DNA of 64,000 nucleotides from Jeotgalibaca sp. MA1X17-3 (GCF_021513155.1 NZ_CP090983.1:2016501-2080500); one strand, 5' to 3'. Positions 25,704 through 35,094 are shown, counted from the stretch's first letter. The notes: a model not told the origin generated them from the letters alone. Numbers and translations are program-made.

Positions 25704-25832
25704 CAATTAAAATAGTAAAATAAAAGTCAGCTTGTTCATTATCTATTCTTTTAAGTAGTATCATTTGACGAATGTACTCTTTCTCATGGTATCATAAACC
25801 ATTGAAACTAGGTAAAGGAAGGTACAATTCTT

Positions 25833-26551
25833 ATGTTACAAATAGAACCCTTTGCGAATGTTATTCAAATAACAGTCGCACAAGAAAATAACTTGTTTTT
25901 AGTTAAAGAAAATGATGGTTTTATCCTTATAGATACTGCAGTAGATTCTTCTGAGATTAATGAAATTATTGCTCTTATAAAACAATCCGGTCTATCTTTA
26001 AAAGCAATAGCATTTACTCATAGCCATGATGATCATCTGGGTGGATTTGTAAAATTTAAAACAGCATTCCCTGATACTCCCGTTCTGTTTCCTCGAAGAG
26101 AATATCAGCTTATTTTAAAAAAGAATTACTTAGAGAAGATAAGCAAGTTCCTCTAAAAGAAGGAATTCCAAATTCACTTCCTTATGAACCGGACTTTTTT
26201 CTAGAAGATGGTGATAAAGTTGGTGAACTAGAAGTTATTTTTACACCCGGACACACACCAGGCCATATTTGCTTTTATCATCGAGAACAGAATTACCTAC
26301 TCGTTGGTGACGTTCTACAGACGCTTGGTGGAGCTGCGATATGTGGAGTACATCGAGATGCTTTTCCAAAACCAGCTCGTTTGAATTGGGATTTAGCTCA
26401 GAGTATCGAAGTAGTAAGAAATTTCCTTAAATTGGAACCTTTCTTCTTAGGGACCGGACATGGCGAAGTATTGAAAAACGCAATGAATATTTTGCCAGAA
26501 GCGATTCTAGAAGCAGAAAGTCTATTACAAAAAAATAATTATATTTCCTAA
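25833..26551 (+). pseudogene. Metallo-beta-lactamase-fold hydrolase, frameshifted
   Basis: The first frame (ATG 25833 to 26156) encodes the N-terminal half with the zinc motif HSHDDH (THSHDDHLGG). It then stops after LEKISKFL. A one-base deletion near 26131-26137 explains this: in the other frame the protein continues without a break from DKQVPLKEGIPNSLP through TPGHTPGHICFYH, LVGDVLQTLGG and GTGHGEVL to a stop at 26551. The joined product is about 239 residues, a normal size for the family. Substrate unknown. It could be a real pseudogene or a sequencing error. Terminator at 26565-26607. Confidence 0.8.
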
Positions 26552-26564
26552 CTCCTACTAACAT

Positions 26565-26607
26565 AAAAGCGACTCTTCTCTGAATTTGAGAAGAGTCGCT
26601 TTTTTTG
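26565..26607 (+). terminator. Strong terminator after the MBL-fold gene
   Basis: A perfect 16-bp stem AAAAGCGACTCTTCTC/GAGAAGAGTCGCTTTT with a 7-base loop and a long T run. Confidence 0.94.
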
Positions 26608-27273
26608 ATAAATTTTCCTGAACATTTTTCCATAACCAACCAGTTTTGAGTGGGGGAAATATTTCATGAGGATCATCATATAGATGTAGTTTTTATTTAA
26701 TTATTTTATAAGGAGGGTTGGTTGCATTAATAATGTCTCAGATTCTAGGTTGCGGACAACTGGTTCACGATTCACTACAATAACTTAATTCCTCCCTTTT
26801 CCTTTCTTTTAGCAAACCATTTTCAAACAAAAGTTTATAATGCAGGTGGAATAATCCTCCTATAATTAATATTTTACTATGTTTTTATCATTTATGCGAA
26901 TGAGTTTTTTTGTAAAACCAATTAGATTTTCTAAATATATTCGTAGATTATAGAACAATTTTAACGTATTTGGATTTTATTGCCTAATATACGGTCCCAT
27001 ATTGTTACATTACGATTGATGACTTCAATCGTAATCATAATATAGTTGTCCCGTATTAAGCTTAATTGACTAACATTACAATAGAAAAAGTACATAGTTA
27101 GACACCACAATGTTGATTATATAGGTAATAGAGTTTTTTCTTTTTTACACTTGTATATTCTTTTATGAAAATATAATTATTTTTTACAAAGTTTATGTAT
27201 GTACCATTTTACTATTTTATATATAATAGATACTACCATCAATCATTCAATATCTAAAACAATAGTTTAAACA
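26608..27273. other. Gene-free AT-rich region
   Basis: About 670 bp without a credible gene. A good ribosome-binding sequence AAGGAGGG at about 26710 leads only into a 21-codon frame (TTG start), so it may be the start of a lost gene. An imperfect inverted repeat lies at 26986-27058. Confidence 0.5.
26986..27058. repeat. Large imperfect inverted repeat
   Basis: A perfect 10-bp inner stem ATTACGATTG/CAATCGTAAT with a 7-base loop (about 27010-27036) is extended by imperfectly matched outer arms ending in AATATACGG and CCGTATT. The whole covers about 73 bp in an intergenic region. It lacks a T run, so it is not an obvious terminator. It might be a palindromic mobile remnant or a structured RNA. 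Confidence 0.6.
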
Positions 27274-27306
27274 CAAAAAAGCCACTTCTACGGAAGTGGC
27301 TTTTTC
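27274..27306. terminator. Terminator after lacD
   Basis: Stem AAAAAAGCCACTTC with GGAAGTGGCTTTTT (about 13 bp, 3-4-base loop), T-tailed on both strands, just past the lacD stop. Confidence 0.92.
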
Positions 27307-27315
27307 TATCTTTTT

Positions 27316-28314
27316 TTATTTAGCTACTTGAACTTTATCTGTCCATGGACTTGCTGATTCTGCAACTGCCACATTCAAGTCTTCAATATTTTTACGTCCT
27401 TCAGAACGTAACCATTCCTGAGCCGCTTCTGCACCCTCACGTGCGAAGATTGCTACAGAATTACTCCATGTTGCACGGCCACACAATACGCCGTTAAACG
27501 TTGATCCTGCTTCTTTAGCAAAACGAACCGTATCTTGGAACAACTCAGCTGTTACTCCAGCACTTAAGAAGATAAATGGTAGGTGTGTTGCTTCTGATTG
27601 CTCTTTGTAGTAGTTCATTGCTTCTTCACGAGTGTATACAGCTTCGCCTTCTTTAGCGAATCCTTCTACAAAGTTCATGTTTACAGGAACTTCAACTTTT
27701 AATACATCTACTCCGTAACGCTCATCAGAGAATATTTTCATTGCTTCATTTACTTTGTGAGGTTTTACTTTTGCATATTCTGCTGATTTTACATCATCAT
27801 TATTTGCATCATAAGTCACAATTTCTAAGAAGTATGGAATTTCTTCTGCCATACATTCGGATCCAACACGCTCTGTGAAAGCAAGTTTTTGATCATTGAT
27901 TGCATCATCTTCATCTACGTCAAAGTATAAAAGAATTTTGACAGCATCTGCGCCTAGTTCTTTGATTCTTTTTGCAGACCAGATAGGAAGTAAATCAGGT
28001 AAACGTCCTACTTCTGTTGCATCATATCCTGTTTTTTCATAAGAAATCAAAAGTCCAGCATTCTCATCACGTGCTTCTGCTGCTGGTAAACCATACTCTG
28101 GGTCCAACAAGATTGCTGAAGAGAATTGTGTTAGTTCACGAGAAATTTCAATTTTAAAATTAATAATTCCTTCGTCCCCAACTTCTTTTGTACTATTCGC
28201 AGCAATCATTTTTTTCAATGATCCTCGTTGGTCAATTGCAAGTGCATTAATCATTTTGTTTTTATCGGAAAGTTTCTCTAGGTATGCATATTTCTTCTTT
28301 GATACGGTTAACAT
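27316..28314 (-). CDS. lacD: Tagatose 1,6-bisphosphate aldolase
   Basis: 332 residues, of the LacD class I aldolase family (usually about 325). It cleaves tagatose 1,6-bisphosphate to glyceraldehyde 3-phosphate and dihydroxyacetone phosphate. Recognisable blocks are NALAIDQRGSLKKM near residue 25, ILLDPEYGLPAAEARDENAGLL, VKILLYFDVDEDDAIN and VDVLKVEVPVNM, whose lysine is the likely Schiff-base residue. Last gene of the amino-sugar cluster, 35 bp after lacC. A TTGTGTATACAA palindrome sits in that gap (28335-28346). Confidence 0.94.
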   Translation of the reverse strand: MLTVSKKKYAYLEKLSDKNKMINALAIDQRGSLKKMIAANSTKEVGDEGIINFKIEISRELTQFSSAILLDPEYGLPAAEARDENAGLLISYEKTGYDATEVGRLPDLLPIWSAKRIKELGADAVKILLYFDVDEDDAINDQKLAFTERVGSECMAEEIPYFLEIVTYDANNDDVKSAEYAKVKPHKVNEAMKIFSDERYGVDVLKVEVPVNMNFVEGFAKEGEAVYTREEAMNYYKEQSEATHLPFIFLSAGVTAELFQDTVRFAKEAGSTFNGVLCGRATWSNSVAIFAREGAEAAQEWLRSEGRKNIEDLNVAVAESASPWTDKVQVAK

Positions 28315-28349
28315 TCTTTACCACTCCTCTAATTTTGTGTATACAATAT

Positions 28350-29297
28350 TTAATCAGTTAATTCAGTTACAATCACTTTAGCATAGTATTCGTCAAAATT
28401 TTCTGGATTAATGAAACCAGTTTGAGCTTCCATTGTATTCAGCATACCAGTTGTCATAGCTGTTTTCAAAAGTTTCTCATCGCTGTCTTTACTTTCTAAG
28501 CTTACAGCAATTCCAGCTACGGTAGAATCTCCAGATCCAACCGGATTGATTACTTTTATCTTAGGAATTTCAACTTGATAGAATCGATCATTGTGTTTAG
28601 CGAAAGCTCCATCTGCTCCCATTGAAATAATAATCCATTCGACATTCTTAAATCTTGGTCCATTCAAAATACGTTTCCAGTCTTCTGGATTGTCTCCTAT
28701 TTTGACGTTTTCCAAAGCACTCAACTCATCAAAATTAGGCTTGATTGCTGTAATCTTTAAGGAGTGATCGTCTAGAACGGCAGCTAATGTGCTACCGGAT
28801 GTATCCAATACAACTGGAATATTTTTTTCGTTTGCTAAGGTAATGATTTTCTTATATATATCTGCAGAAAGTCCTTTTGGTAAACTTCCAGAGATTGTTA
28901 ATACAGAAACATCATTTGTTTCCAACAGATTTTTAAAGTGATTCAAAAATCCGTCTCCCTCTTCTACTGTTAGCGTTGGACCTGATTCCAAAATCTCAGT
29001 TTGTTGTCCATCATGCAGAATGGCTATACAGTTTCTGGATTCTTTTTCAATTTCAAAAAAATCTTGAGTAATCGTATTTTCAGCAAGTTGCCCGGTTATA
29101 AAACTTCCAAGAGTACCGCCTAGAATACCTGTAGCAAGAACTTGTGAATCTAATAGATCCACTACCCGAGTTACATTTAACCCTTTTCCACCAGCTGTTT
29201 TTCCTACATTTTCCACTCGATTCACATCATCCATTTTTAAGTTGTCAACCTGATAGGAAATATCTACAGATGGATTTAACGTTACGGTTACAATCAT
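28350..29297 (-). CDS. lacC: Tagatose-6-phosphate kinase (PfkB family)
   Basis: 315 residues. A PfkB-family sugar-phosphate kinase with NPSVDISYQVD at the N-terminus, the GGKGLNVTRVV motif near residue 37, and the catalytic C-terminal NPVGSGDSTVAGIA near 250 with its Asp base. Placement before lacD and downstream of agaS points to tagatose 6-phosphate as substrate; 1-phosphofructokinase activity is the family alternative. ATG start behind GAGAGGTG. Confidence 0.9.
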   Translation of the reverse strand: MIVTVTLNPSVDISYQVDNLKMDDVNRVENVGKTAGGKGLNVTRVVDLLDSQVLATGILGGTLGSFITGQLAENTITQDFFEIEKESRNCIAILHDGQQTEILESGPTLTVEEGDGFLNHFKNLLETNDVSVLTISGSLPKGLSADIYKKIITLANEKNIPVVLDTSGSTLAAVLDDHSLKITAIKPNFDELSALENVKIGDNPEDWKRILNGPRFKNVEWIIISMGADGAFAKHNDRFYQVEIPKIKVINPVGSGDSTVAGIAVSLESKDSDEKLLKTAMTTGMLNTMEAQTGFINPENFDEYYAKVIVTELTD

Positions 29298-29444
29298 TCT
29301 TTTTTATCACCTCTCTAAAACAGCCCCACAGTTCTTGGACCTGGTCTCATTTTAAAAGACTTCTCTTCATGAGTGTACGGGCCAAAGAATCTGCAGAGCC
29401 ATTTTTATTTTGCTACTGCCAAAAATTTTCTATCCTCATTCTTT

Positions 29445-30485
29445 TTACCAAATAGAAGGCCATAGTCCGAATCCGGATCCTATTAGACCAAGTACTAGTA
29501 GGAAACCAATTGCTTTCAATGGAGTCCAGTTTCTCTTAATGAACAAGACGTATAGAAGTAATGTTAGAGTCAATGGAATCAATTGTGGCAAGATTCCATC
29601 TAAGATTTCTTGAATATTAATCGTTACAGGTACTTCATCATATTCATTATAAGTGATTTGGAATTCGCCATTGGATAACTCACGAATCGTAGTTCCTTCT
29701 GCTAATACCATTTCACCTGTTTCTTCATCTAACAAAATATTGTTATTTTCATCATACGAATACAGCTGTTCATTATAAGCTTCCATATCGTTTTCTTGAA
29801 CAACGGTTGTAATTGGAGTTCCTTCAAATGTTGTACCATTTGGAACTTGGATATTTAAAGAAGTTGCTCCATAAAGACTGGTCAATGCTCCGACAACAAA
29901 GATCCCTAAAATACTTGCTGCTCGCGTGAATTCTTTTGCATTTGCCGTCAAGACTCCAATTGCATCTGTTCCTAGTCTGTAGGACTGATGCATTAAGACA
30001 TAACGGATAGCGAATTGCGCGATGTTGAAGATACCTAAGAATATAAATGGTGCAGCAATATTTCCAGTTAAAGCCATATTAGAAGTAATACCAGCTGTGA
30101 TTGGAACTAATGTAAACCAGAACAAAGCGTCTCCGATACCACCTAAAGGTCCCATTGCAGCAACACGTACCGCACGGATCATAGGAATATCTGCTTTATT
30201 TTGCTCCAAGGACAATACAATTCCCATTACGAACGTAACTAAGAATGGGTGAGTATTAAAGAACTCCAAGTTATGAGACATCGATGCGCTTAAATCGTCA
30301 TCATTATCATGGATTTTTTCTAAACCTGGAAGAATCCCGTACAACCAACCACCAGCTTGCATTCGTTCATAGTTAAACGAAGCTTGCAAGAATAGAGAAC
30401 GCCATACCATTTTGTTTAATGTTTTCTTATCTAATTGTGGAGCAGGTGTTTGATTTTTATAGTGATCAGGAATATTATATGCCAT
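29445..30485 (-). CDS. Mannose-family PTS transporter subunit IID (galactosamine-type)
   Basis: About 346 residues. N-terminal LDKKTLNKMVWRSLFLQASFNYERMQAGGWLYGI and GPLGGIGDALFWFTLVPI are family hallmarks of IID membrane subunits. Compared with the usual ~270-300 residues, it has an extra hydrophilic segment of about 65-70 residues, rich in Asn, Asp and Glu, between two C-terminal membrane segments (about 215-290). Start set at ATG 30485, 5 bp after GGAGGTGA, rather than 30500; it overlaps the IIC gene by 11 bp. With IIA, IIB and IIC it would import and phosphorylate an N-acetylated amino sugar, probably GalNAc. Confidence 0.9.
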   Translation of the reverse strand: MAYNIPDHYKNQTPAPQLDKKTLNKMVWRSLFLQASFNYERMQAGGWLYGILPGLEKIHDNDDDLSASMSHNLEFFNTHPFLVTFVMGIVLSLEQNKADIPMIRAVRVAAMGPLGGIGDALFWFTLVPITAGITSNMALTGNIAAPFIFLGIFNIAQFAIRYVLMHQSYRLGTDAIGVLTANAKEFTRAASILGIFVVGALTSLYGATSLNIQVPNGTTFEGTPITTVVQENDMEAYNEQLYSYDENNNILLDEETGEMVLAEGTTIRELSNGEFQITYNEYDEVPVTINIQEILDGILPQLIPLTLTLLLYVLFIKRNWTPLKAIGFLLVLGLIGSGFGLWPSIW

Positions 30486-31287
30486 CTTCGTCACCTCCAT
30501 TGGATCCAGCAGTAACTGTTACATTTTTAAATTTCGTTTGTACTTGGAAATCCCAGAATGCGAATCCAAATCCTACCATTGCAAGTAGTAAAAGTGCAGA
30601 ACCACCAAGGCTAGGGATTCCAGCTACAATATTTGCCAATGCAAATCCCATAAAGTAGAAGCCCCACATTTCGCGTGAAACCATAACTTTTAATAGAATC
30701 GCAAAACCAACATAACGCATCATTCCACCAGCAGCACTCAAACCGCCCATTAACCATTCAGGTATTTTCTCTACAAGCGTTTGACCAAATGTTGCTCCTC
30801 CTACGAAGAACAAAGTAACAATTGTCGCAAAAATCAATCCGATTCCTGCCATCGCGAGTAAATTCAAATTCACAATTTTTTTCGGATTTGCTTCATGTGC
30901 AGCTTTATCCGCATAAGCCATAGCTGGTGACATTAGGGAGAAAATTAATGTTACTCCATATTGTCCTAATAGCGAGAAAGGTACTGCGGTTGCAACTGCT
31001 ACAGTAGGCTCTAGTTTCAGTGTAATTGCTAAGATTGATGCCATAATCCCACCGATAACAGCATTTGGAGGCTGTGCTCCTCCTACTGGCATATTTCCGA
31101 TTGTCATTAGTTGATATGTACCACCGACAATTAGTCCCGTAGTTACATCCCCAAGAATAGCTCCAATAACAGGACCCATTACGATTGGCTGATATAATGA
31201 TTCTAAGAAACTGAACTGATCAATTCCAGCAATAAAGGTTGCTACGAAGACCAGGATGATTTGAATAATATTTACATCAAAACCCAT
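30475..31287 (-). CDS. Mannose-family PTS transporter subunit IIC
   Basis: 270 residues, polytopic membrane protein of the ManY/AgaC family. Typical elements are ATFIAGIDQFSFLESLYQPIVMGPVIGAILGDVTTGLIVGGTYQLM and PVGGAQPPNAVIGGIMA near residues 15-85. It forms the substrate channel with IID. The C-terminus is short and acidic (GSNGGDEDGI) and overlaps the IID start. Confidence 0.93.
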   Translation of the reverse strand: MGFDVNIIQIILVFVATFIAGIDQFSFLESLYQPIVMGPVIGAILGDVTTGLIVGGTYQLMTIGNMPVGGAQPPNAVIGGIMASILAITLKLEPTVAVATAVPFSLLGQYGVTLIFSLMSPAMAYADKAAHEANPKKIVNLNLLAMAGIGLIFATIVTLFFVGGATFGQTLVEKIPEWLMGGLSAAGGMMRYVGFAILLKVMVSREMWGFYFMGFALANIVAGIPSLGGSALLLLAMVGFGFAFWDFQVQTKFKNVTVTAGSNGGDEDGI

Positions 31288-31317
31288 CTTTTATACTCTC
31301 CTCTCATATGAAAAAAA

Positions 31318-31794
31318 TTATTTAAATAATTTCGATAGTTCTTCTGCAGGCATGGAAGGTACACGTCTGATTTCTAACTCTATTCCTTTTTCTTGTAATG
31401 CTTTGAACGCTGCTACATCGGCTTCATCAACCGCTACTGAAGTCGCAACTTGTCTTTTCCCTTCAGACATGTGCATGTTTCCGATGTTTACTTTTTTAAT
31501 CGGTACACCTCCCTCAACTAATTTTAAAACATCAGTAGGATCTTCAACAATAATGAAAATCTTCTGACGGTCGGCTGCTTTATGAATAATTTCAATGGTC
31601 TTATCAATCGTAAAGTAACGAGTCGCTACTCCATTTGGTGCTGCCATATCCATCAGGCCTTGTCTCATCTTATCTCCTGCAACATTGTCGTTCGCAACCA
31701 AAAGTAAATTGGATCCCACTGAAGAATTCCATTGTGTTGCTACTTGACCGTGGATTAAGCGGTTATCAATTCGGGTTAATAGTATATTTGCCAT
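31318..31794 (-). CDS. Mannose-family PTS phosphotransferase subunit IIB
   Basis: 158 residues. The active-site histidine is His15 in TRIDNRLIHGQVATQW, the signature of IIB subunits of the mannose/galactosamine group. It takes phosphate from IIA and gives it to the incoming sugar at IIC/IID. Lies 30 bp upstream of the IIC gene. Confidence 0.94.
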   Translation of the reverse strand: MANILLTRIDNRLIHGQVATQWNSSVGSNLLLVANDNVAGDKMRQGLMDMAAPNGVATRYFTIDKTIEIIHKAADRQKIFIIVEDPTDVLKLVEGGVPIKKVNIGNMHMSEGKRQVATSVAVDEADVAAFKALQEKGIELEIRRVPSMPAEELSKLFK

Positions 31795-31884
31795 GATTGT
31801 TTCCCCTTTCGATTTGGACCCATTTGGATCTTTTCGTTTTATATGTTTTATATAATGAATGTGTTTATAAAACTGATCATTACT

Positions 31885-32163
31885 TTATTTTTTGATGATA
31901 TCAGATACAGCATAACGTGAAACGGTCATGACTGCACCGGATTTCACTTGGATATCTACGGTATCTTCATGTACAGCTTGAATTGTTCCATAAATCCCAT
32001 TTGAAAAGCTTACATTTTGTCCTTTAGATAAATTTTGATGTAAGGATTCAAAATGTTTTTTTCTTTGCTTCATTCCTCTTGAACTAACGATGTAATAGAC
32101 AAGAACAATTAGAATAATAAATATAAGAAGCACAATCGATGCGGCAAGAATACTTTCCCACAT
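31885..32163 (-). CDS. YajC-like membrane protein encoded inside the PTS operon
   Basis: 92 residues. One N-terminal transmembrane helix (AASIVLLIFIILIVLVYYIV) is followed by RGMKQRKKHFESLHQNLSKGQNVSFSNGIYGTI, the YajC-family pattern (residues 30-60), and a small beta domain. YajC proteins associate with the Sec translocon, but this copy lies between PTS IIA and IIB genes, 2 bp after IIA. Similar placements occur in glycosaminoglycan PTS loci of other Lactobacillales, so a role tied to this sugar system is likely though undefined. Confidence 0.85.
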   Translation of the reverse strand: MWESILAASIVLLIFIILIVLVYYIVSSRGMKQRKKHFESLHQNLSKGQNVSFSNGIYGTIQAVHEDTVDIQVKSGAVMTVSRYAVSDIIKK

Positions 32164-32165
32164 AT

Positions 32166-32615
32166 TTAAATTCCCTCTCCGTCATCATCTAACTGATCAT
32201 CTGCTTCATTCATTGCATCTTCTAATACTACGTGCTGAATTCCTTCTGTACCGACTTCTACTGCACGTTTTGCAAGAGATTTTACATCTGATTCAAATGT
32301 ACGCATTAAACCAATTTCAATAAGCATTGGTAAATTGGTTCCTGTTAATACTTCTACATTTTCGAATGAACTTGAAGCCATCATCGCTGTTCGGAATGGA
32401 GTTCCACCTAATAAATCAGTAAAAATTAAAACACCTTCTGTTTCTTTCAATAATCCTTCTAGGGTTGCTCGGATACTTTCTTCATAAGTATCCAAAGCAA
32501 GTCCTTCTTCAAATGCAATGACTTGGAAATTTTCTTGCTTTCCTGCAATCATTGTCAGCGCTTTTGATAGACCTGGAGCAAATTCTCCATGTCCTGTTAC
32601 GATACATCCTATCAT
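32166..32615 (-). CDS. Mannose-family PTS phosphotransferase subunit IIA
   Basis: 149 residues. N-terminal IGCIVTGHGEFAPGL places the phosphorylated histidine at His9. The rest (GVLIFTDLLGGTPFRTAMMAS) is typical of the IIA(Man) fold. The C-terminus is a short acidic tail. It accepts phosphate from HPr. Start ATG behind AAGGAGG; 26 bp downstream of nagA. Confidence 0.93.
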   Translation of the reverse strand: MIGCIVTGHGEFAPGLSKALTMIAGKQENFQVIAFEEGLALDTYEESIRATLEGLLKETEGVLIFTDLLGGTPFRTAMMASSSFENVEVLTGTNLPMLIEIGLMRTFESDVKSLAKRAVEVGTEGIQHVVLEDAMNEADDQLDDDGEGI

Positions 32616-32641
32616 TCTTTTTTCCTCCTTGTTATGTATGG

Positions 32642-33790
32642 TTATTTTTCGTAAACAATTTCCCCATCCATATATGTTTTTTCTAGTTGTAGATTTGGAT
32701 CAAGAACGATAAAATCAGCTGCATATCCTTCTTTAATCAATCCACAAACATCATCGATATGAACACTTTCAGCTGGTACTCGACTTGCCATTTGAATGGC
32801 TTCTTGAGGAGTTGCAATTCCCCATTTGACAACATTTTGAACGGCTTGAATCAACTCTAATACACTACCAGCTAAGCTACCATTGGATTTCAAACGTGCA
32901 GCCCCATCTTTTATTTCTACTGGGAATTCACCTAACATAGAATCGCCTTCTCCCATACCTCCACCACGCATACAATCGGTAACAAACATCGTTTTTTCTC
33001 GCCCATGAGCATCCATTACCACTTTAGCTGCTACTGGATGAACATGATGTCCATCACAAATGAGTTCGGAGAAAACATCCTTCAAACTCATCGCCGCTCC
33101 AACTACACCTGGTTCACGGTGATGAAGACCGCGCATTCCATTGTATGTATGAACAAAGATATTGGCACCGTGTTCAACTGCTACTTCACAATCATCAAAA
33201 GTAGCATCCGTATGAGCAATCGCTGTACGAATATTATTTTTAGTTGCATAATCAATGAATTCCAATGACCCCTTTCGTTCAGGAGCAATCGCAATTTTTT
33301 TAACATGTCCTTGAGATAATTCTTGCCATTTCGCTAGTTTTTCAATAGAGGGATCTTCCATGTATTTAGGATTTTGTGCTCCTTTATACTTCTCATTAAA
33401 GAATGGACCTTCTAAGAATATTCCACGAATTTTTGCACCTTCCAAAGAATCGGCATGTTCACCAACGGTTTGGCAGACCTCATTTAGAAGTTCTGTTGAA
33501 GCTGTTAAAGTGGTTGGTAGAAAGGAGGTTACTCCACCTTGCCAAATTCCTTTTGCAATGATGCTTAATCCCTCTACATCATTATCCATCACATCATATC
33601 CCTTGAATCCATGAATATGTGTATCGACTAGTCCTGGTGCAATTTGTTTGCCACTATAATCGATTACTTTTCCATCTTCTGGTTTTTCTGTGTGGAATGA
33701 GCCAAAGGTTCCGTTATTTACTTCTAAATAACCAGGTCCCTTAACTTCGTATGGAAAATAAAATGTTTCTGCATATATATACTTTTTCAT
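32642..33790 (-). CDS. nagA: N-acetylglucosamine/N-acetylgalactosamine-6-phosphate deacetylase
   Basis: 382 residues of the amidohydrolase superfamily. Metal and catalytic motifs are in order: LVDTHIHGFKGYD near 55, FLEGPFFNEKYKGAQ near 127, TAIAHTDATF near 195, HTYNGMRGLHHREPG near 215 and FVTDCMRGGGMG near 270 with the catalytic Asp. It removes acetate from GlcNAc-6-P or GalNAc-6-P. With AgaS and LacC/LacD encoded alongside, GalNAc-6-P (the AgaA role) is the more likely substrate. Confidence 0.92.
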   Translation of the reverse strand: MKKYIYAETFYFPYEVKGPGYLEVNNGTFGSFHTEKPEDGKVIDYSGKQIAPGLVDTHIHGFKGYDVMDNDVEGLSIIAKGIWQGGVTSFLPTTLTASTELLNEVCQTVGEHADSLEGAKIRGIFLEGPFFNEKYKGAQNPKYMEDPSIEKLAKWQELSQGHVKKIAIAPERKGSLEFIDYATKNNIRTAIAHTDATFDDCEVAVEHGANIFVHTYNGMRGLHHREPGVVGAAMSLKDVFSELICDGHHVHPVAAKVVMDAHGREKTMFVTDCMRGGGMGEGDSMLGEFPVEIKDGAARLKSNGSLAGSVLELIQAVQNVVKWGIATPQEAIQMASRVPAESVHIDDVCGLIKEGYAADFIVLDPNLQLEKTYMDGEIVYEK

Positions 33791-33837
33791 TCTAAAACCT
33801 TCTTTTCCTTGTTTAGTTGAATTAGAGAGGCTTTATT

Positions 33838-33902
33838 AAAGTCTCCGAGCTGTTATTCATTTGGATAAGAATAACGAGGGGGGCATTTGCCCTACACCTC
33901 GT
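33838..33902 (-). other. Two consecutive hairpins between agaS and nagA
   Basis: On the minus-strand message the 137-bp gap holds a GC-rich hairpin (GAGG outer stem, GGGC/GCCC inner) followed by a GTTATTC/GAATAAC hairpin. There is no T run in the direction of transcription, so termination is unlikely. The structures could protect the 3' end of the agaS message or mark a processing point. On the plus strand the first hairpin is T-tailed, but no plus-strand gene ends here. Confidence 0.5.
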
Positions 33903-33927
33903 ACCCTTTTTTATTTTTTTATTTTTT

Positions 33928-35094
33928 TTATAGATTTTCGTGAATCGTGACCCCTTTAACAACACGATTTACTGTACCCGTTGGACTTGGAGTATCTGGC
34001 TTGTTGCCTACTTTAATTGCAGTCATCAAGGAAATAATCTGTCCAAACATGGTGTACGGTAATGCTAAGTATGCATCTGGTAAGTCTGCATAGCTCTTAT
34101 CAAATGTAAAGTTTGAACCATCAAAATTATTATCTTGCTCTACGCTGATTCCGTAAACAATTTTCGCAATTTTATCTGCATTCAATTCTTTTAGCATATC
34201 TACATCATATTGTCTGGTATACGGATCATTAGATACGTACAAGAAAGCAATTGATTTATCATCAATAAAGGATTTAGGTCCGTGACGGAAGCCTAATGAA
34301 CTATCAAAAGCAGTTGCTACTTTTCCAGCTGTTAATTCTAGGATTTTCAATTGTACTTCGCGAGAAATTCCAGCTTGTGGACCAGAACCTAAGTAAATCA
34401 CACGATTAAAATCTTGATCGATTAAATCTTGTAGCTCTTGTTCTCTCTTCATTAAGTCTTCTGCCATCGCTCTCATTTGTGAAACATATCCTGCTTTTTC
34501 ATCGACAGTTTTTGGATCAAACACTAAAATTGCTGATAAGGTCATACAAGTAAAGCTTCCTGTCATTGCAAATCCTTGGTCATTTGAACGAGCTGGCATT
34601 AATAGAAGAAGATTTTTCTCGTCTCCTTGTGCTTTCTCAGCTAATTTCCCTTCTGGTGCACACGTAATGGTAATTTGATAGAAATCATCAACCAAATTCT
34701 GACCATGTTGAACAGATGCAACACTTTCTGGACTATTTCCACTACGTGCAAAAGAAACTAAGATCGTTGGGAAATCTTTTTTAAAGTATGATTTTGGATT
34801 TGATACGATACTTGTTGTTGGAACTGCTTGAAATTCGAATGATTTCTCATCGCCTACTTCTTTAAGGTAAGGAACAACCGTATCTCCTACATATGCAGAA
34901 CTTCCTGCTCCTGTAAAAATAACACGTGTATGTGGATGTTTTGCTTTAATTTGATCAAGAAAATCTTTGATTCGATTTTCTTCCTCTTTATAATATTCAA
35001 AAGCCTCTTGCCATAATTCTGGCTGCTGCTTAATCTCTCTTGTAGTAATTTCTGCTCCTAAGTCGGTCAATTTTTCGCTTGATAATTCAAACAT
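33928..35094 (-). CDS. agaS: AgaS-type amino-sugar phosphate isomerase/deaminase (SIS domains)
   Basis: 388 residues with two SIS sugar-phosphate isomerase domains. The first has VIFTGAGSSAYVGDTVVPYL near 55 and SFARSGNSPESVASVQ near 115; the second has VIYLGSGPQAGISREVQLKILEL near 230 and FRHGPKSFIDD near 270. AgaS converts galactosamine 6-phosphate to tagatose 6-phosphate and ammonia, linking NagA to LacC/LacD. Probably cotranscribed with the GntR regulator 27 bp upstream. Confidence 0.93.
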   Translation of the reverse strand: MFELSSEKLTDLGAEITTREIKQQPELWQEAFEYYKEEENRIKDFLDQIKAKHPHTRVIFTGAGSSAYVGDTVVPYLKEVGDEKSFEFQAVPTTSIVSNPKSYFKKDFPTILVSFARSGNSPESVASVQHGQNLVDDFYQITITCAPEGKLAEKAQGDEKNLLLLMPARSNDQGFAMTGSFTCMTLSAILVFDPKTVDEKAGYVSQMRAMAEDLMKREQELQDLIDQDFNRVIYLGSGPQAGISREVQLKILELTAGKVATAFDSSLGFRHGPKSFIDDKSIAFLYVSNDPYTRQYDVDMLKELNADKIAKIVYGISVEQDNNFDGSNFTFDKSYADLPDAYLALPYTMFGQIISLMTAIKVGNKPDTPSPTGTVNRVVKGVTIHENL

